A stretch of 64,000 nucleotides of DNA from Rhodococcus rhodochrous (GTDB taxonomy: Bacteria; Actinomycetota; Actinomycetes; Mycobacteriales; Mycobacteriaceae), in contig NZ_LT906450.1 in the NCBI RefSeq assembly GCF_900187265.1, forward strand, positions 2,099,444 to 2,163,443. Direction: 5' to 3'. Positions within the stretch are counted from its first letter, which is position 1. Each line of letters starts with the position of its first letter. Positions 9,398-18,950 of this stretch are shown piece by piece. The notes below the pieces were generated by a model, which saw only the letters and a list, made by a program, of their open reading frames with translations, ran no database searches and was not told the DNA's origin. A program made the position numbers and the translations under genes.

Positions 9398-9412
9398 CAC
9401 ACCCTAGGTGTG
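9398..9412. repeat. Short inverted repeat at the hydrolase-mtr operon start
   Basis: Arms CACACC and GGTGTG with a 3-bp centre, overlapping the alternative GTG at 9400 and the -10-like TAGGGT of the minus-strand operon. Possible operator; short enough to arise by chance. Confidence 0.35.
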
Positions 9413-9581
9413 TTCGCCGACCACCGCTCATGGGTACACAATGAGGTGAAATGAAACGCCGGACCACGCGCGGGTAACCTGTCGGTCGCATTCGCGCGCC
9501 GCGTTGACGGGACACTCACGCGAGACGGTACCTCCGTACTTCGGCGGCGCGTGCGAACCAGACAAGGAAGTCGATTTCCCA

Positions 9582-11108
9582 GTGTCAGAGAACGTAGTAG
9601 CGAAAACCGACGTAGTGCTCGTGGGCGCGGGCATCATGAGCGCAACCCTCGGTGCGTTGTTGCGTCAGGTGCAGCCCGACTGGTCGATCACCGCGTTCGA
9701 GCGCCTCGACGCCGCGGCCGCCGAGAGCAGCGACCCCTGGAACAACGCCGGTACGGGCCACTCCGCGCTGTGTGAGCTCAACTACACCCCCGCGAAGCCG
9801 GACGGTTCGGTCGAGATCGCGAAGGCCGTCAACGTCAACGAGCAGTTCCAGGTCTCGCGTCAGTTCTGGTCGTACGCCGTGGACAACGGCATCCTGTCCG
9901 ACCCGAAGAACTTCATCAACCCGGTTCCGCACGTCAGCTTCGTGCACGGCGCCGAGAACGTGAAGTACCTGCGTGCCCGCTACGACGCTCTCGCCGGCCA
10001 TCCCCTCTTCGAAGGCATGGAGTACACCGAGAGCCCCGAGGTCTTCACCGAGCGCCTGCCGCTCATGGGCAAGGGCCGCGACTTCTCCGATCCGGTGGCG
10101 TTGAACTGGACGCAGACCGGCACCGACGTCGACTTCGGTGCCCTCACCAAGCAGCTCATCAACCATGTCGCGGCCTCCGGCGGCACCGTCTTCTTCGGCC
10201 ACGAGGTCACCGACGTGTCCAAGCAGTCCGACGGCAGCTGGATCGTGAAGGTCCGCAACCGCCGCACCGCCGAGTCGCGCAAGGTCCAGGCGAAGTTCGT
10301 CTTCGTCGGCGCCGGTGGTGGCGCGCTGCACCTGCTGCAGAAGTCGGGCATCAAGGAGATCAAGGGCTTCGGTGGCTTCCCGGTCTCCGGCGCCTTCCTG
10401 CGCTGCACCAACCCCGAGGTCATCGCGCAGCACAGCGCCAAGGTCTACGGCAAGGCCGCGGTCGGTGCCCCTCCGATGTCGGTGCCGCACCTCGACACCC
10501 GCGTCATCGGTGGCAAGCAGGGTCTGCTCTTCGGTCCCTACGCCGGTTGGTCGCCCAAGTTCCTCAAGCAGGGCGGCATCATGGACCTGCCGAAGTCGGT
10601 CAAGCCCGGCAACCTGATGTCGATGCTCGGCGTCGGTGTCACCGAGCTCGGCCTGGTCAAGTACCTCGTCGGTGAGCTCATGCAGTCGCCCGCCGACCGC
10701 ATCGGCACCCTCGCCGAGTTCGTGCCCGAGGCCCGCCTCGAGGACTGGGAGCTCATCGTCGCCGGTCAGCGCGTGCAGGTCATCCGCCGCAAGGGTGCGG
10801 GCGGTGTCCTCGAGTTCGGTACCGCCGTGGTCAACGCCGGCGACGGTTCGATCGCCGGTCTGCTCGGTGCGTCGCCGGGTGCCTCGACGGCTGTTCCGGC
10901 CATGCTCGACGTCCTCGAGCGCTGCTTCCCGCAGCAGTGGGCGGGCTGGCAGTCCAAGCTCCGCGAGATGGTCCCGTCGCTCGGCCTGAAGCTGTCCGAC
11001 AACCCCGACCTGTTCCGCCAGGTCTGGGACCACAGCACGAAGTCGCTGCAGCTCGACGTCGTCTCCGACACCGTGGCCGAGGCGCCCGCCGAGGCCGCCG
11101 CGGTCTGA
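9582..11108 (+). CDS. mqo: Malate:quinone oxidoreductase
   Basis: About 508 residues, FAD-dependent peripheral membrane enzyme oxidising malate to oxaloacetate and passing electrons to quinone; a TCA-cycle step alternative to NAD-malate dehydrogenase. The FAD dinucleotide fold is at the N-terminus ([17 protein letters not shown]), followed by the family signatures [47 protein letters not shown] and [14 protein letters not shown]. The GTG at 9582 with AAGGAAG upstream is preferred; an in-frame extension to 9504 adds 26 residues unlike the family. M. tuberculosis mqo (Rv2852c) occupies the equivalent place next to mtr. A strong hairpin follows the stop. Confidence 0.93.
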   Translation: MSENVVAKTDVVLVGAGIMSATLGALLRQVQPDWSITAFERLDAAAAESSDPWNNAGTGHSALCELNYTPAKPDGSVEIAKAVNVNEQFQVSRQFWSYAVDNGILSDPKNFINPVPHVSFVHGAENVKYLRARYDALAGHPLFEGMEYTESPEVFTERLPLMGKGRDFSDPVALNWTQTGTDVDFGALTKQLINHVAASGGTVFFGHEVTDVSKQSDGSWIVKVRNRRTAESRKVQAKFVFVGAGGGALHLLQKSGIKEIKGFGGFPVSGAFLRCTNPEVIAQHSAKVYGKAAVGAPPMSVPHLDTRVIGGKQGLLFGPYAGWSPKFLKQGGIMDLPKSVKPGNLMSMLGVGVTELGLVKYLVGELMQSPADRIGTLAEFVPEARLEDWELIVAGQRVQVIRRKGAGGVLEFGTAVVNAGDGSIAGLLGASPGASTAVPAMLDVLERCFPQQWAGWQSKLREMVPSLGLKLSDNPDLFRQVWDHSTKSLQLDVVSDTVAEAPAEAAAV

Positions 11109-11119
11109 TCCGATCACTG

Positions 11120-11155
11120 CACCTGTGGCCCGGCGCGATGCCCGGGCCACAGGTG
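11120..11155 (+). terminator. Hairpin terminator after mqo
   Basis: Perfect 14-bp inverted repeat (11120-11133 and 11142-11155; arm CACCTGTGGCCCGG) with an 8-nt loop, 12 bp after the mqo stop. No U-run; GC-rich terminators of this kind are common in actinobacteria. Confidence 0.75.
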
Positions 11156-11204
11156 TCCTGAAGGTGGGTCCGATCGGATTCGCCCCGACACGAGAGATGG
11201 GGAG

Positions 11205-12467
11205 ATGCCCGTGTCCGCTGCTGCTGAGGACGAGACCAGTTACCTGGTCGGACTCGATCTCCGTGGGCGCCGCGTCGTGATCGTCGGAGGAGGCAGCGTC
11301 GCGCAGCGGCGTCTCGGCCTGCTCGTCGCGTCCGGTGCCGACGTCCACGTCGTCGCCCGGGCCGCGACCCCCGTGGTCGAGAGCATGGCGACGAAGGGCC
11401 GCATCTCCCTCGACCTGCGCGACTACCGCGACGGTGACCTCGACGGTGCGTGGTACGCCATGGCGTGCACCGACGAACCCGAGACCAACGCCGCGGTCGT
11501 CGCCGAGGCCGAACGCAACAGGATCTTCTGCGTCCGCGCCGACAACGCCCGTCACGGCAGCGCTGTCACCCCGGCCACGGCCCGCTACGAGGGCCTGACC
11601 GTCGGCGTGCTCGCCGGTGGCGACCACCGCCGCTCCGCCGCCGTGCGCACCTCGATCCGCGACGCTCTCGCCGGAGCGGCCGTCACCGAGTTCGCCGAGA
11701 CCGGGCCGAAGCCGGTCGGCGTCGCCCTCGTCGGCGGAGGACCGGGCGATCCGGATCTGATCACCGTGCGTGGCCGCCGCCTTCTCGCCCGCGCCGATGT
11801 GGTCGTCGCCGACCATCTCGCCCCGCAGGAGCTGCTCGCGGAACTCGACTCGCACGTCGAGGTGATCGACGCGGCGAAACTCCCGTACGGGCGTGCCATG
11901 GCCCAGCAGGTCATCAACGAGACCCTCATCGACCGCGCGAAGGCCGGGAAGTTCGTCGTCCGGCTCAAGGGTGGCGACCCGTACGTCTTCGGACGCGGCT
12001 ACGAGGAGCTCGAGGCCTGCACCGCGGCCGGGGTCCCGGTGACCGTCGTCCCCGGCATCACCAGCGCCATCTCCGTACCGTCTGCGGCCGGGATCCCCGT
12101 CACCCACCGCGGGGTCACCCACGAGTTCGTCGTGGTCAGTGGCCACGTCGCACCCGGGCACCCCGACTCGCTCACCGACTGGGACGCGCTCGCGAAGCTG
12201 CGCGGCACCCTGGTCCTGCTCATGGCCGTCGAACGCATCGAACAGTTCGCCGACGCCCTGATCGCCGGCGGGCGCCCCACCGACACCCCCGTGGTCGTCG
12301 TGCAGGAGGGGACGCTGAGCAGCCAGCGAGTGGTGCGTGCCGACCTCTCGACCGTCGCGCAGCGCGTCCGGGACGAGGCCGTGCGCCCGCCCGCCATCGT
12401 CGTGATCGGGCCGGTGGCCGGATTCGGGCTCGATCCGCAGACCGGCTCCGACTCGGACGGTGGGTAA
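11205..12467 (+). CDS. cysG: Siroheme synthase / uroporphyrinogen-III C-methyltransferase fusion
   Basis: 420 residues, two domains. Residues about 10-155 are a precorrin-2 dehydrogenase/ferrochelatase-like Rossmann domain (RRVVIVGGGSVAQRRLGLL, CVRADNARHGSAVTPA). Residues about 165-410 are the SAM-dependent SUMT domain with its signatures VGGGPGDPDLITVRG, VVADHL, VRLKGGDPYVFGRGYEE and VPGITSAISVPSAAGIPVTHRG. Together they turn uroporphyrinogen III into siroheme, the cofactor of sulfite and nitrite reductases. That is relevant to the nitrate cluster at 44.5 kb, although no nitrite reductase is in this window. Neighbours correspond to Rv2847c-Rv2846c. ATG 11205 or GTG 11211 may be the start; GGGGAG precedes both. 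Confidence 0.9.
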   Translation: MPVSAAAEDETSYLVGLDLRGRRVVIVGGGSVAQRRLGLLVASGADVHVVARAATPVVESMATKGRISLDLRDYRDGDLDGAWYAMACTDEPETNAAVVAEAERNRIFCVRADNARHGSAVTPATARYEGLTVGVLAGGDHRRSAAVRTSIRDALAGAAVTEFAETGPKPVGVALVGGGPGDPDLITVRGRRLLARADVVVADHLAPQELLAELDSHVEVIDAAKLPYGRAMAQQVINETLIDRAKAGKFVVRLKGGDPYVFGRGYEELEACTAAGVPVTVVPGITSAISVPSAAGIPVTHRGVTHEFVVVSGHVAPGHPDSLTDWDALAKLRGTLVLLMAVERIEQFADALIAGGRPTDTPVVVVQEGTLSSQRVVRADLSTVAQRVRDEAVRPPAIVVIGPVAGFGLDPQTGSDSDGG

Positions 12468-12478
12468 CGTTGGGTCAC

Positions 12479-13948
12479 GTGTCAGCCACCTCGCATCCGT
12501 CGGCCACCCGCGCGGTCGCTCTGGCCATGCTGGTCCTCAGCGGCCTCCAGTTGATGGTCGTGCTCGACGGAACGGTCGCGAATCTCGCGCTCGCGCCGCT
12601 GCAGAGCGATCTGGGACTCTCGGACGCGGGTCGCAACTGGGTCCTCACCTCCTACGCCCTCGCCTTCGGTGGGTTGATGCTCCTCGGCGGCCGTCTCGGC
12701 GACAGCTACGGACGCAAACGCATGTTCATGGGTGGCGTCGGACTGTTCACCCTGGCGTCCCTGCTGTGCGGTCTGGCGACCGGCGAGGCGATGCTCATCG
12801 GTGCCCGAGCGCTGCAGGGTGTCGGCGCCGCAATCGCCTCACCGACCGCCCTCGCGCTCGTCGCGACGACTTTCGCCGCAGGTCCGGCACGCAACCGCGC
12901 CATCGCGGTGTTCGCGGCCATGACCGGCGTCGGGTCCATCGCCGGACTGATCCTCGGCGGGGCGCTCACCCAGGTGTCGTGGCGCTGGATCTTCCTCATC
13001 AACGTCCCCATCGGCGTCCTCATCGTCGTGCTCGCCGCGATCGCGCTGCGTGAGACCGCCTCCGAACGCCTCGCGCTCGACGTGCCCGGCGCGATCCTCG
13101 CGACGCTCGGCTGCACCGGCCTGGTCTTCGGTCTCACCGAGGGTCCCGAACTCGGCTGGGCGAGCCCCTCGGTGATCGGCGCGATCGTCGCCGGCTTCGT
13201 GCTGCTGGGAGTGTTCCTGCTCGTCGAGCGGCGGGCCGAGAACCCGCTGCTGCCGTTCGTGCTGTTCCGCAACAAGGACCGCGTCGCGACCTTCGTGGCG
13301 ATCTTCTTCGCGGGCGCCGTGATGTTCAGCCTCGCGGCCTTCGTCGCCCTGTTCGTCCAGGACATCCTCGGTTACAGCCCGCTCGCCGCGGGTCTGGCCT
13401 TCGTCCCGTTCGCTTTCGGCCTCGGTGCCGCCGCCGCGGTGTCGTCGAAGATGGTCGCCCGGATCGAACCGCGCTGGCTCGTGGTCACCGGCTCGGCGAT
13501 CATGACCGTCAGCCTGCTCTACGGATCGACCATGGACGGCAGCGTCCGCTACTTCCCGACCCTGTTCGTACTGGTGCTCGTCGTCGGCTTCGGTGTCGGC
13601 CTGGCCGTGGTCCCGCTGCCGCTGTGCGCGATCTCCGGGGTGGGACCGCACGAGATCGGACCGCTTTCGGCGATCGCGCAGGTCGCGCAGACCCTCGGAG
13701 GTCCGGTCGGCCTCGGCGTGATCGGTGCGATGGCCACCTCGCGGACGATGTCGCTCGGCGGTGTCTCCGGAGCCGTCGCCGACATGTCCGAGGCGCAGCT
13801 CGTCGCCCAGGGCGAGGGATACATGTTCGCGCTCGTCGGCTGCGCCGTCTGTGCGGTGATCGCCGGCGTCGCGGCGCTGTTCATCCGCTTCACGCCCGAA
13901 GAGGTCGCGCAGGCGCAGGAAGCCGAGAAGGCCGCGCAGACCTCCTGA
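12479..13948 (+). CDS. MFS multidrug-type exporter (DHA2 family, EfpA-like)
   Basis: About 489 residues with roughly 14 hydrophobic helices, the DHA2 (EmrB/QacA) pattern. The family motif near the first loops is clear (LDGTVANLALAPLQSDLGLS, WVLTSYALAFGGLMLLGGRLGDSYGRKR), as is motif C (GVGSIAGLILGGALTQVSWRWIFLIN). Proton-coupled drug or lipid export is expected. In M. tuberculosis efpA (Rv2846c) follows the siroheme synthase gene, as here, so this is its positional and probable functional equivalent. The GTG at 12479 is preferred, 11 bp after the previous stop; an in-frame TTG at 12470 is possible. Confidence 0.85.
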   Translation: MSATSHPSATRAVALAMLVLSGLQLMVVLDGTVANLALAPLQSDLGLSDAGRNWVLTSYALAFGGLMLLGGRLGDSYGRKRMFMGGVGLFTLASLLCGLATGEAMLIGARALQGVGAAIASPTALALVATTFAAGPARNRAIAVFAAMTGVGSIAGLILGGALTQVSWRWIFLINVPIGVLIVVLAAIALRETASERLALDVPGAILATLGCTGLVFGLTEGPELGWASPSVIGAIVAGFVLLGVFLLVERRAENPLLPFVLFRNKDRVATFVAIFFAGAVMFSLAAFVALFVQDILGYSPLAAGLAFVPFAFGLGAAAAVSSKMVARIEPRWLVVTGSAIMTVSLLYGSTMDGSVRYFPTLFVLVLVVGFGVGLAVVPLPLCAISGVGPHEIGPLSAIAQVAQTLGGPVGLGVIGAMATSRTMSLGGVSGAVADMSEAQLVAQGEGYMFALVGCAVCAVIAGVAALFIRFTPEEVAQAQEAEKAAQTS

Positions 13949-14043
13949 CCGCCGGACCCCTACCGCGGCGGCCGCCGAGCGACCGCTGCGGCGGATGAGT
14001 TTGCTCACGCCTGCCGCACCCGAACCGCGGGTACCCGGCACCC

Positions 14044-15120
14044 ATGCAGGTCGGTGTTCTCGAACGGGGCAGATTCGTCGGATCGTGGATCGTCCGGGCC
14101 GTACGCGAGGCCGGACACGAGCGATACGTCGCCCTCCAGGCGTTCCGGTCCACACTCGCCGCGGTCGTCGCGTGGCTCGTCGTGACCGAGGTCTTCCACT
14201 TCCAGCAGGCATTCCTCGCGCCCTACGTCGCGGTCTTCCTCGTCGAAGCGACGCTCGTCCGCTCGCTTCAACAGGCGGTGGTGCAGGTCGGGGCGGTCGT
14301 CACGGGTCTGCTGGTCGCGGTCGTGGTGACCCGGCTGGTGGAATCCACGACCGCTGCGATCGGGATGGCCGTCGCGGTCGGCTACTTCGCGGGTCGCTGG
14401 CGGCGATTCGGGGCCAGCGGTATCTGGGTGGCGATCACGGCGTTGCTGGTGATCGCGACGGGCGCTTCGGACAGCCCGATCCTGCTCGGTGAACGGCTAG
14501 CGGAGACGATGATCGGCGCCGCGATCGGCGTGGCCGTGACGGCGCTGGTCTTCCCGCCGGTCTACTCGGCGGGCAAGGAGGCCGGCGAACTCACCGGTGA
14601 GCTGCGCGACCTGCTGCGGGACATGGCGTCCGGATGCCGCGAGGGATCGTCGGGAGTGCGGGACTGGGTGCAGCGCGCGCGGGGCATCGACAGCCTCGTG
14701 CAGCGGGCCTTCGACGAATCGCGGTGGGCGCACGAGAGTGCCCGGATGAATCCACGTCCCGCCGCGGCGCGGGCGGGGGAATGGGCACGGCGCTGGGACC
14801 GCACACTCGACGACCTCTCCTCGGTGTCCAGCGCCGTCGAGGAACTCGCGCATGCGCTGGACCCGGTGCTCGGCGACGAGATCGCCGAATCCGACCGCGT
14901 ACGGACGACGATCGCAGCGACGCTCGATGCCCTCGCCGAGCTGATCGACGCCGTGGGGGCTGGCCGGGAGGTCGACCCCGACGGGGCGTGCCGCAGCAAT
15001 CTCACCGAGCTCGAGCGGTTCGCCACCGAATCGGACGACCTGGCCCTGACCGCGCGACTCGGCGCCGTCCTGCACACGGCCCGCCGGATCGTCGCGGCGA
15101 TGGGACTCGAGGTCAGGTGA
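14044..15120 (+). CDS. FUSC-family inner membrane protein
   Basis: 358 residues. The N-terminal half (about 25-165) holds closely spaced membrane helices typical of FUSC/aromatic acid exporter-like proteins (LQAFRSTLAAVVAWLVVTEV, FLAPYVAVFLVEATLVRS, AVVQVGAVVTGLLVAVVVT, MIGAAIGVAVTALVFPPV). The C-terminal half is soluble and helical. Relatives export aromatic acids or are uncharacterised; the substrate here is unknown. The 3' end overlaps the convergent yaaA gene by 8 bp. As far as I recall this pair is absent between efpA and proS in M. tuberculosis. Confidence 0.7.
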   Translation: MQVGVLERGRFVGSWIVRAVREAGHERYVALQAFRSTLAAVVAWLVVTEVFHFQQAFLAPYVAVFLVEATLVRSLQQAVVQVGAVVTGLLVAVVVTRLVESTTAAIGMAVAVGYFAGRWRRFGASGIWVAITALLVIATGASDSPILLGERLAETMIGAAIGVAVTALVFPPVYSAGKEAGELTGELRDLLRDMASGCREGSSGVRDWVQRARGIDSLVQRAFDESRWAHESARMNPRPAAARAGEWARRWDRTLDDLSSVSSAVEELAHALDPVLGDEIAESDRVRTTIAATLDALAELIDAVGAGREVDPDGACRSNLTELERFATESDDLALTARLGAVLHTARRIVAAMGLEVR

Positions 15121-15856
15121 GCACGACCAGCTCGGTCGGCGACTCCACCTCGACTCGCAGTCCCGCCTTCGAGGCCACCCGGGCGAGTGCGCCGATGTCG
15201 CTCGGCTCCGCGAGGGTGAGGACCAGCGCGCGGGCCAGCAGGCCCTTGTGGTGCTTGTTGAAGTGACTGACGACCTTCCGGGTGCCGTCGGGCTGCTCGG
15301 TGAGCACGGTCGCGGTCACCGCACCGGGCACGGGACCGAGCTGCTGATAGACACCGGAGCGGAGATCGACCACGAGGTCGCCGTCGGCCTCGGTCACCAG
15401 CGCGTCGGTGAGTTCGTTCCGCCACACGGACTTCAACGTGCCGAAGCCGGGCAGTTTCGACCCCCCGGAGAGGCGGTAGGCGGGGATCGGATCCGCGGCC
15501 CGCACCGCGCCGAACAGCGCCGACCCGATGCCCAGGCGCCGGTAGGCCTTGTCGCGTTGCGCCTTCGTGAACGCTCCCGCGTCGAGCGCGTCGTACAGCA
15601 CCCCGGTGTACCGCTCGAGCGCCGGGCGGGTGGGGGAGACCCACAGCTTGGCGTTGCGCTCGATCTCGTCGGCGCCCTTCGTACCCAGTCCGAGTGCGCG
15701 GCTCGACTCCTCGGGGTCGGCGGAGAGGTCGACGAGGGCCTGCACGAGCATCTCCCGCGTCTCCGTCAACTGCGGCATCGACAGATCGGCGAGATCGAGC
15801 GGCCCGTCGTCGCCGCCGTCGGACTTGGTTTCGGATGGAGGGAGAAGCACCAGCAC
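15113..15856 (-). CDS. yaaA: Peroxide stress protein YaaA (DUF328)
   Basis: About 247 residues, cytoplasmic. Family features: N-terminal VLVLLPPSETKS, central RDKAYRRLGIGSALFGAVRAADPIPAYRLSGGSKLPG, and the C-terminal FNKHHKGLLARALV. E. coli YaaA limits free iron during peroxide stress and binds DNA; the actinobacterial version is presumed similar. The GTG at 15856 is chosen because the family begins directly at LVLLPPSET; an upstream GTG (15883) adds nine unrelated residues. Convergent overlap with the FUSC gene, divergent from proS. Confidence 0.85.
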   Translation of the reverse strand: MLVLLPPSETKSDGGDDGPLDLADLSMPQLTETREMLVQALVDLSADPEESSRALGLGTKGADEIERNAKLWVSPTRPALERYTGVLYDALDAGAFTKAQRDKAYRRLGIGSALFGAVRAADPIPAYRLSGGSKLPGFGTLKSVWRNELTDALVTEADGDLVVDLRSGVYQQLGPVPGAVTATVLTEQPDGTRKVVSHFNKHHKGLLARALVLTLAEPSDIGALARVASKAGLRVEVESPTELVVLT

Positions 15857-15931
15857 AAGCGGTAACCGTACCGACCCCGCCACCGGGCGCGGACGTCACG
15901 GCCCGGGGCGGCCACGGTAGGCTGCAGGGTC

Positions 15932-17665
15932 GTGATCACCCGCATGTCGCACCTGTTCCTCCGCACCCTCCGAGACGACCCGGCCGACGCCGAGGTCGCG
16001 AGCCACAAGTTGCTGGTCCGAGCCGGATACGTGCGACGAATCGCGCCGGGTGTGTACTCGTGGCTGCCTCTGGGCCTGCGGGTGCTGCGGCAGATCGAGC
16101 GGGTGGTGCGCGAGGAGATGAACTCCATCGGAGCGCAGGAGATCGCTCTGCCCGCGCTGCTGCCGCGCGAGCCCTACGAGGCCACCAACCGGTGGACGGA
16201 ATACGGCGACAGCCTGTTCCGGCTGAAGGACCGCAAGGGCGGCGACTACCTCCTCGGACCCACCCACGAGGAGCTCTTCGCGCTCACCGTCAAGGGTGAG
16301 TACAACTCCTACAAGGACTTCCCGGTCACGCTCTACCAGATCCAGACGAAGTACCGCGACGAGGAGCGCCCCCGCGCCGGCATCCTCCGCGGTCGCGAGT
16401 TCGTCATGAAGGACTCCTACAGCTTCGACCTCACCGACGAGGGCCTGGCCGACTCGTACAAGGCTCACCGCGACGCCTACGAGCGCATCTTCGCGCGTCT
16501 CGGCGTGAAGTACGTGATCGTCTCGGCCACCTCCGGTGCGATGGGTGGCAGCGCCTCCGAGGAGTTCCTGGCCGACTCGCCTGCGGGTGAGGACACCTAC
16601 GTGCGGTGCCTCGAATCCGGTTACGCGGCGAACGTCGAAGCGGTGAAGACGCTCGCGCCGGAACCGCTGCCGATCGACGGACAGCCCGAGGCGGTCGTGC
16701 ACAATACCCCCGACACCCCGACGATCGCCTCGCTCGTCGCGGTGGCGTCGGAGGTCCTCGGCCGGGAGGTCACCGCGGCCGAGACACTCAAGAACGTCAT
16801 GGTCAAGGTCCGGCAGCCCGGTGGCGAGTGGGAACTGCTCGGCATCGGCATCCCCGGCGACCGCGAGGTCGACGACAAGCGCCTCGAGGCCTCGCTCGAG
16901 CCCGCCGAGGTGGAGCTGCTCACCGACGCCGACTTCGAGGCCAATCCCTTCCTCGTCAAGGGCTACATCGGCCCGAAGGCGCTGCTCGCCAACGGTGTCC
17001 GCTACCTCGTCGACCCCCGCGTGGTCGACGGCACCAGCTGGATCACGGGCGCCGACGAGCAGGGCAAGCACGTCTTCGGGCTGGTCGCCGGTCGCGACTT
17101 CACCCCGGACGGCACGATCGAGGCCGCGGAGGTGCGCGACGGCGATCCGTCGCCCGACGGAGCCGGACCGCTCGTCGCCGCCCGCGGCATCGAGATCGGT
17201 CACGTCTTCCAGCTCGGCCGCAAGTACACCGACGCCTTCGCGGTGGACGTCCTGGGCGAGAACGGCAAACCCGTCCGCCCCACGATGGGCTCCTACGGTG
17301 TCGGCGTGTCGCGTCTCGTCGCGGTGGTCGCCGAACAGCAGCACGACGAGAAGGGCCTGCGCTGGCCGTCGGAGATCGCGCCGTTCGACGTGCACCTGGT
17401 GATCGCCAACAAGGACGAGCAGGCCCGCGAAGGCGCCGAGAACCTCGCCGAGGAACTCTCGAACGCCGGCCTCGAGGTGCTCCTCGACGACCGCAAGGCG
17501 TCGCCCGGCGTGAAGTTCAAGGACTCCGAGTTGCTCGGTATGCCGCTGGTCGTGGTGGTTGGCCGCGGCTTCGCCGACGGCAAGGTCGAGGTCCGCGACC
17601 GCTTCTCCGGCGAGGCCGACGAACTGCCGATCGGTGAGGTCGTCCAGCGCATCGTCTCGCGCTGA
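15932..17665 (+). CDS. proS: Prolyl-tRNA synthetase (bacterial type)
   Basis: 577 residues; charges tRNA-Pro. Class II motifs are visible: motif 1 around [22 protein letters not shown], motif 2 [28 protein letters not shown], motif 3 [17 protein letters not shown]. An editing (INS) domain is inserted at about residues 225-400 (TASLVAVA-like segment, [17 protein letters not shown]-like region), marking the bacterial type that hydrolyses Ala-tRNA-Pro. The anticodon-binding domain closes the protein ([13 protein letters not shown] to VQRIVSR). The GTG at 15932 gives [17 protein letters not shown], matching the mycobacterial N-terminus. Confidence 0.96.
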   Translation: MITRMSHLFLRTLRDDPADAEVASHKLLVRAGYVRRIAPGVYSWLPLGLRVLRQIERVVREEMNSIGAQEIALPALLPREPYEATNRWTEYGDSLFRLKDRKGGDYLLGPTHEELFALTVKGEYNSYKDFPVTLYQIQTKYRDEERPRAGILRGREFVMKDSYSFDLTDEGLADSYKAHRDAYERIFARLGVKYVIVSATSGAMGGSASEEFLADSPAGEDTYVRCLESGYAANVEAVKTLAPEPLPIDGQPEAVVHNTPDTPTIASLVAVASEVLGREVTAAETLKNVMVKVRQPGGEWELLGIGIPGDREVDDKRLEASLEPAEVELLTDADFEANPFLVKGYIGPKALLANGVRYLVDPRVVDGTSWITGADEQGKHVFGLVAGRDFTPDGTIEAAEVRDGDPSPDGAGPLVAARGIEIGHVFQLGRKYTDAFAVDVLGENGKPVRPTMGSYGVGVSRLVAVVAEQQHDEKGLRWPSEIAPFDVHLVIANKDEQAREGAENLAEELSNAGLEVLLDDRKASPGVKFKDSELLGMPLVVVVGRGFADGKVEVRDRFSGEADELPIGEVVQRIVSR

Positions 17666-17678
17666 TCCCCTTGTCTGC

Positions 17679-17711
17679 CGGTGCCCTCGCACTCGCTGTG
17701 CGGGGGCACCG
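17679..17711 (+). terminator. Hairpin terminator after proS
   Basis: 14-bp stem with one G-T mismatch (17679-17692 and 17698-17711; arm around CGGTGCCCTCGCAC), 5-nt loop, 13 bp after the proS stop. It insulates proS from the iron-box operon. Confidence 0.7.
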
Positions 17712-17746
17712 CTGTATCTGCGCGAAGGCGGCAATACCGACGTCGG

Positions 17747-17765
17747 ATAGGTAATGCTAACCTCA
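17747..17765 (+). promoter_or_regulatory. IdeR/DtxR-like iron box
   Basis: ATAGGTAATGCTAACCTCA matches the IdeR/DtxR 19-bp palindrome consensus TTAGGTTAGCCTAACCTAA at 14 of 19 positions, with the key TAGGT and CTAACCT arms intact. It ends 42 bp before the start of the binding-lipoprotein gene and after the proS terminator. This predicts iron-dependent repression of the whole downstream transport operon. Confidence 0.75.
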
Positions 17766-17807
17766 TTCCGTTCTTGTGGTCTGTCACGACAGAAACGGAT
17801 GGTGGAA

Positions 17808-18950
17808 ATGAGATCGACGGTGCGGCGGGAGAAGCGGCGGGGCGTGGCGTCGTCGTCCCGGTGGGTCGCGGCGGGACTCATCGGTGCCCTCGCCTTCACG
17901 GCCGGATGCTCGAGCCGCGACACCCAGGAGGCCGACGCATCGACCACCGGTGACGCCGTCACGATCGTCGACCAGCGAGGCGAGACGATCACACTCGACG
18001 GTCCGGCCGAGAAGGTGGCCTTCACCGTCATGCCCGCCCCCTCGATCTTCGCGGCGGTCGACCGGACCTACGACCGCATCGTCGGCATCAACCAGTCCAC
18101 CCTCGTCGCGAACCAGGGCGGCATGTTCGCCACCATGTTCCCGGCGTCGGCCGAGTCGACCACCGTGGCCGGAAGCGACTTCGTGCCCAATATCGAGACG
18201 CTGCTCGAACTCGACCCCGATGTCGTCGTGCAGTGGGGCGATCGTGGTCCCGACGTCGTCGAGCCCATCGAGTCCGCCGGTTTCCCCGTGGTCGGACTCG
18301 AGTACGGCACGCAGGAGGACCTGGAGACGTGGATCACCCTGTTCGCGCAGATCGCAGGTAAGCCCGAGCGCGGTGAGGAACTCGTCGCCTGGCAGCGCGC
18401 CGAGATCGAGGAGATGCGCGAGAAGGTCGCCGAACAGGACGCCCTGCGACCGCGCGCGATGATCCTTTCGCGCAACGGCGACGCCTACAGCACGACGAGC
18501 GCCACCGGATACGACGGTTTCCAGTTCGATCTCGTCGGGGCCGATCTCGTCACCGAAGGATTCGTCTCGGATTCCGGCCAGGTCAGCCCCGAGCAGATCC
18601 TCGCCTGGAACCCCGAGGTCATCATGCTCAGCGGTTTCGACCAGAGCACCCCGGCCGACATCTACGCCGACCCGCGCCTCGCCGGTGTGAGCGCGGTGCA
18701 GAACGGCCGCGTCTACAAGACCCCGCTAGGCGGTTACCGCTGGCAGGTCCCGAGTGCCGAGTCGCCCCTGATGTGGGAGTGGATGTTCCGCATCCTCTAC
18801 CCGCAGGAGCAGACCGGTGAGTTCCGCGACGACATCCGCGCCGCCTTCGACGACCTGTTCGCCTACGAGATCTCCGAGGACGAGATCGACCAGGTGCTGC
18901 GCTTCGATCTGAACCGGGACGCCGCGAGCTATGACCAGTTCGCCCGTTGA
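17808..18950 (+). CDS. Iron-type ABC transporter substrate-binding lipoprotein
   Basis: About 380 residues. Signal peptide with basic N-terminus (RREKRRG), hydrophobic VAAGLIGALAFTAGC and lipobox cysteine at C34. The mature part is a type III (FecB/BtuF) periplasmic-binding fold: VTIVDQRGETITLDGPAEKVAF, a middle NIETLLELDPDVVVQWG, and late SPEQILAWNPEVIMLSGFD and VYKTPLGGYRWQVPSAESPLMWEW. This family binds ferric siderophores, haem, cobalamin or other metal chelates; the ligand is not readable. First gene behind the IdeR-like box. ATG 17808 is preferred; in-frame ATG 17799 is possible. Confidence 0.85.
   Translation: MRSTVRREKRRGVASSSRWVAAGLIGALAFTAGCSSRDTQEADASTTGDAVTIVDQRGETITLDGPAEKVAFTVMPAPSIFAAVDRTYDRIVGINQSTLVANQGGMFATMFPASAESTTVAGSDFVPNIETLLELDPDVVVQWGDRGPDVVEPIESAGFPVVGLEYGTQEDLETWITLFAQIAGKPERGEELVAWQRAEIEEMREKVAEQDALRPRAMILSRNGDAYSTTSATGYDGFQFDLVGADLVTEGFVSDSGQVSPEQILAWNPEVIMLSGFDQSTPADIYADPRLAGVSAVQNGRVYKTPLGGYRWQVPSAESPLMWEWMFRILYPQEQTGEFRDDIRAAFDDLFAYEISEDEIDQVLRFDLNRDAASYDQFAR

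Noticed and set aside
11450-12478. Long upstream extension of the MFS frame through the siroheme synthase gene
   Set aside because: The extension is Arg/Pro-rich shadow sequence; the MFS protein begins naturally at 12479.
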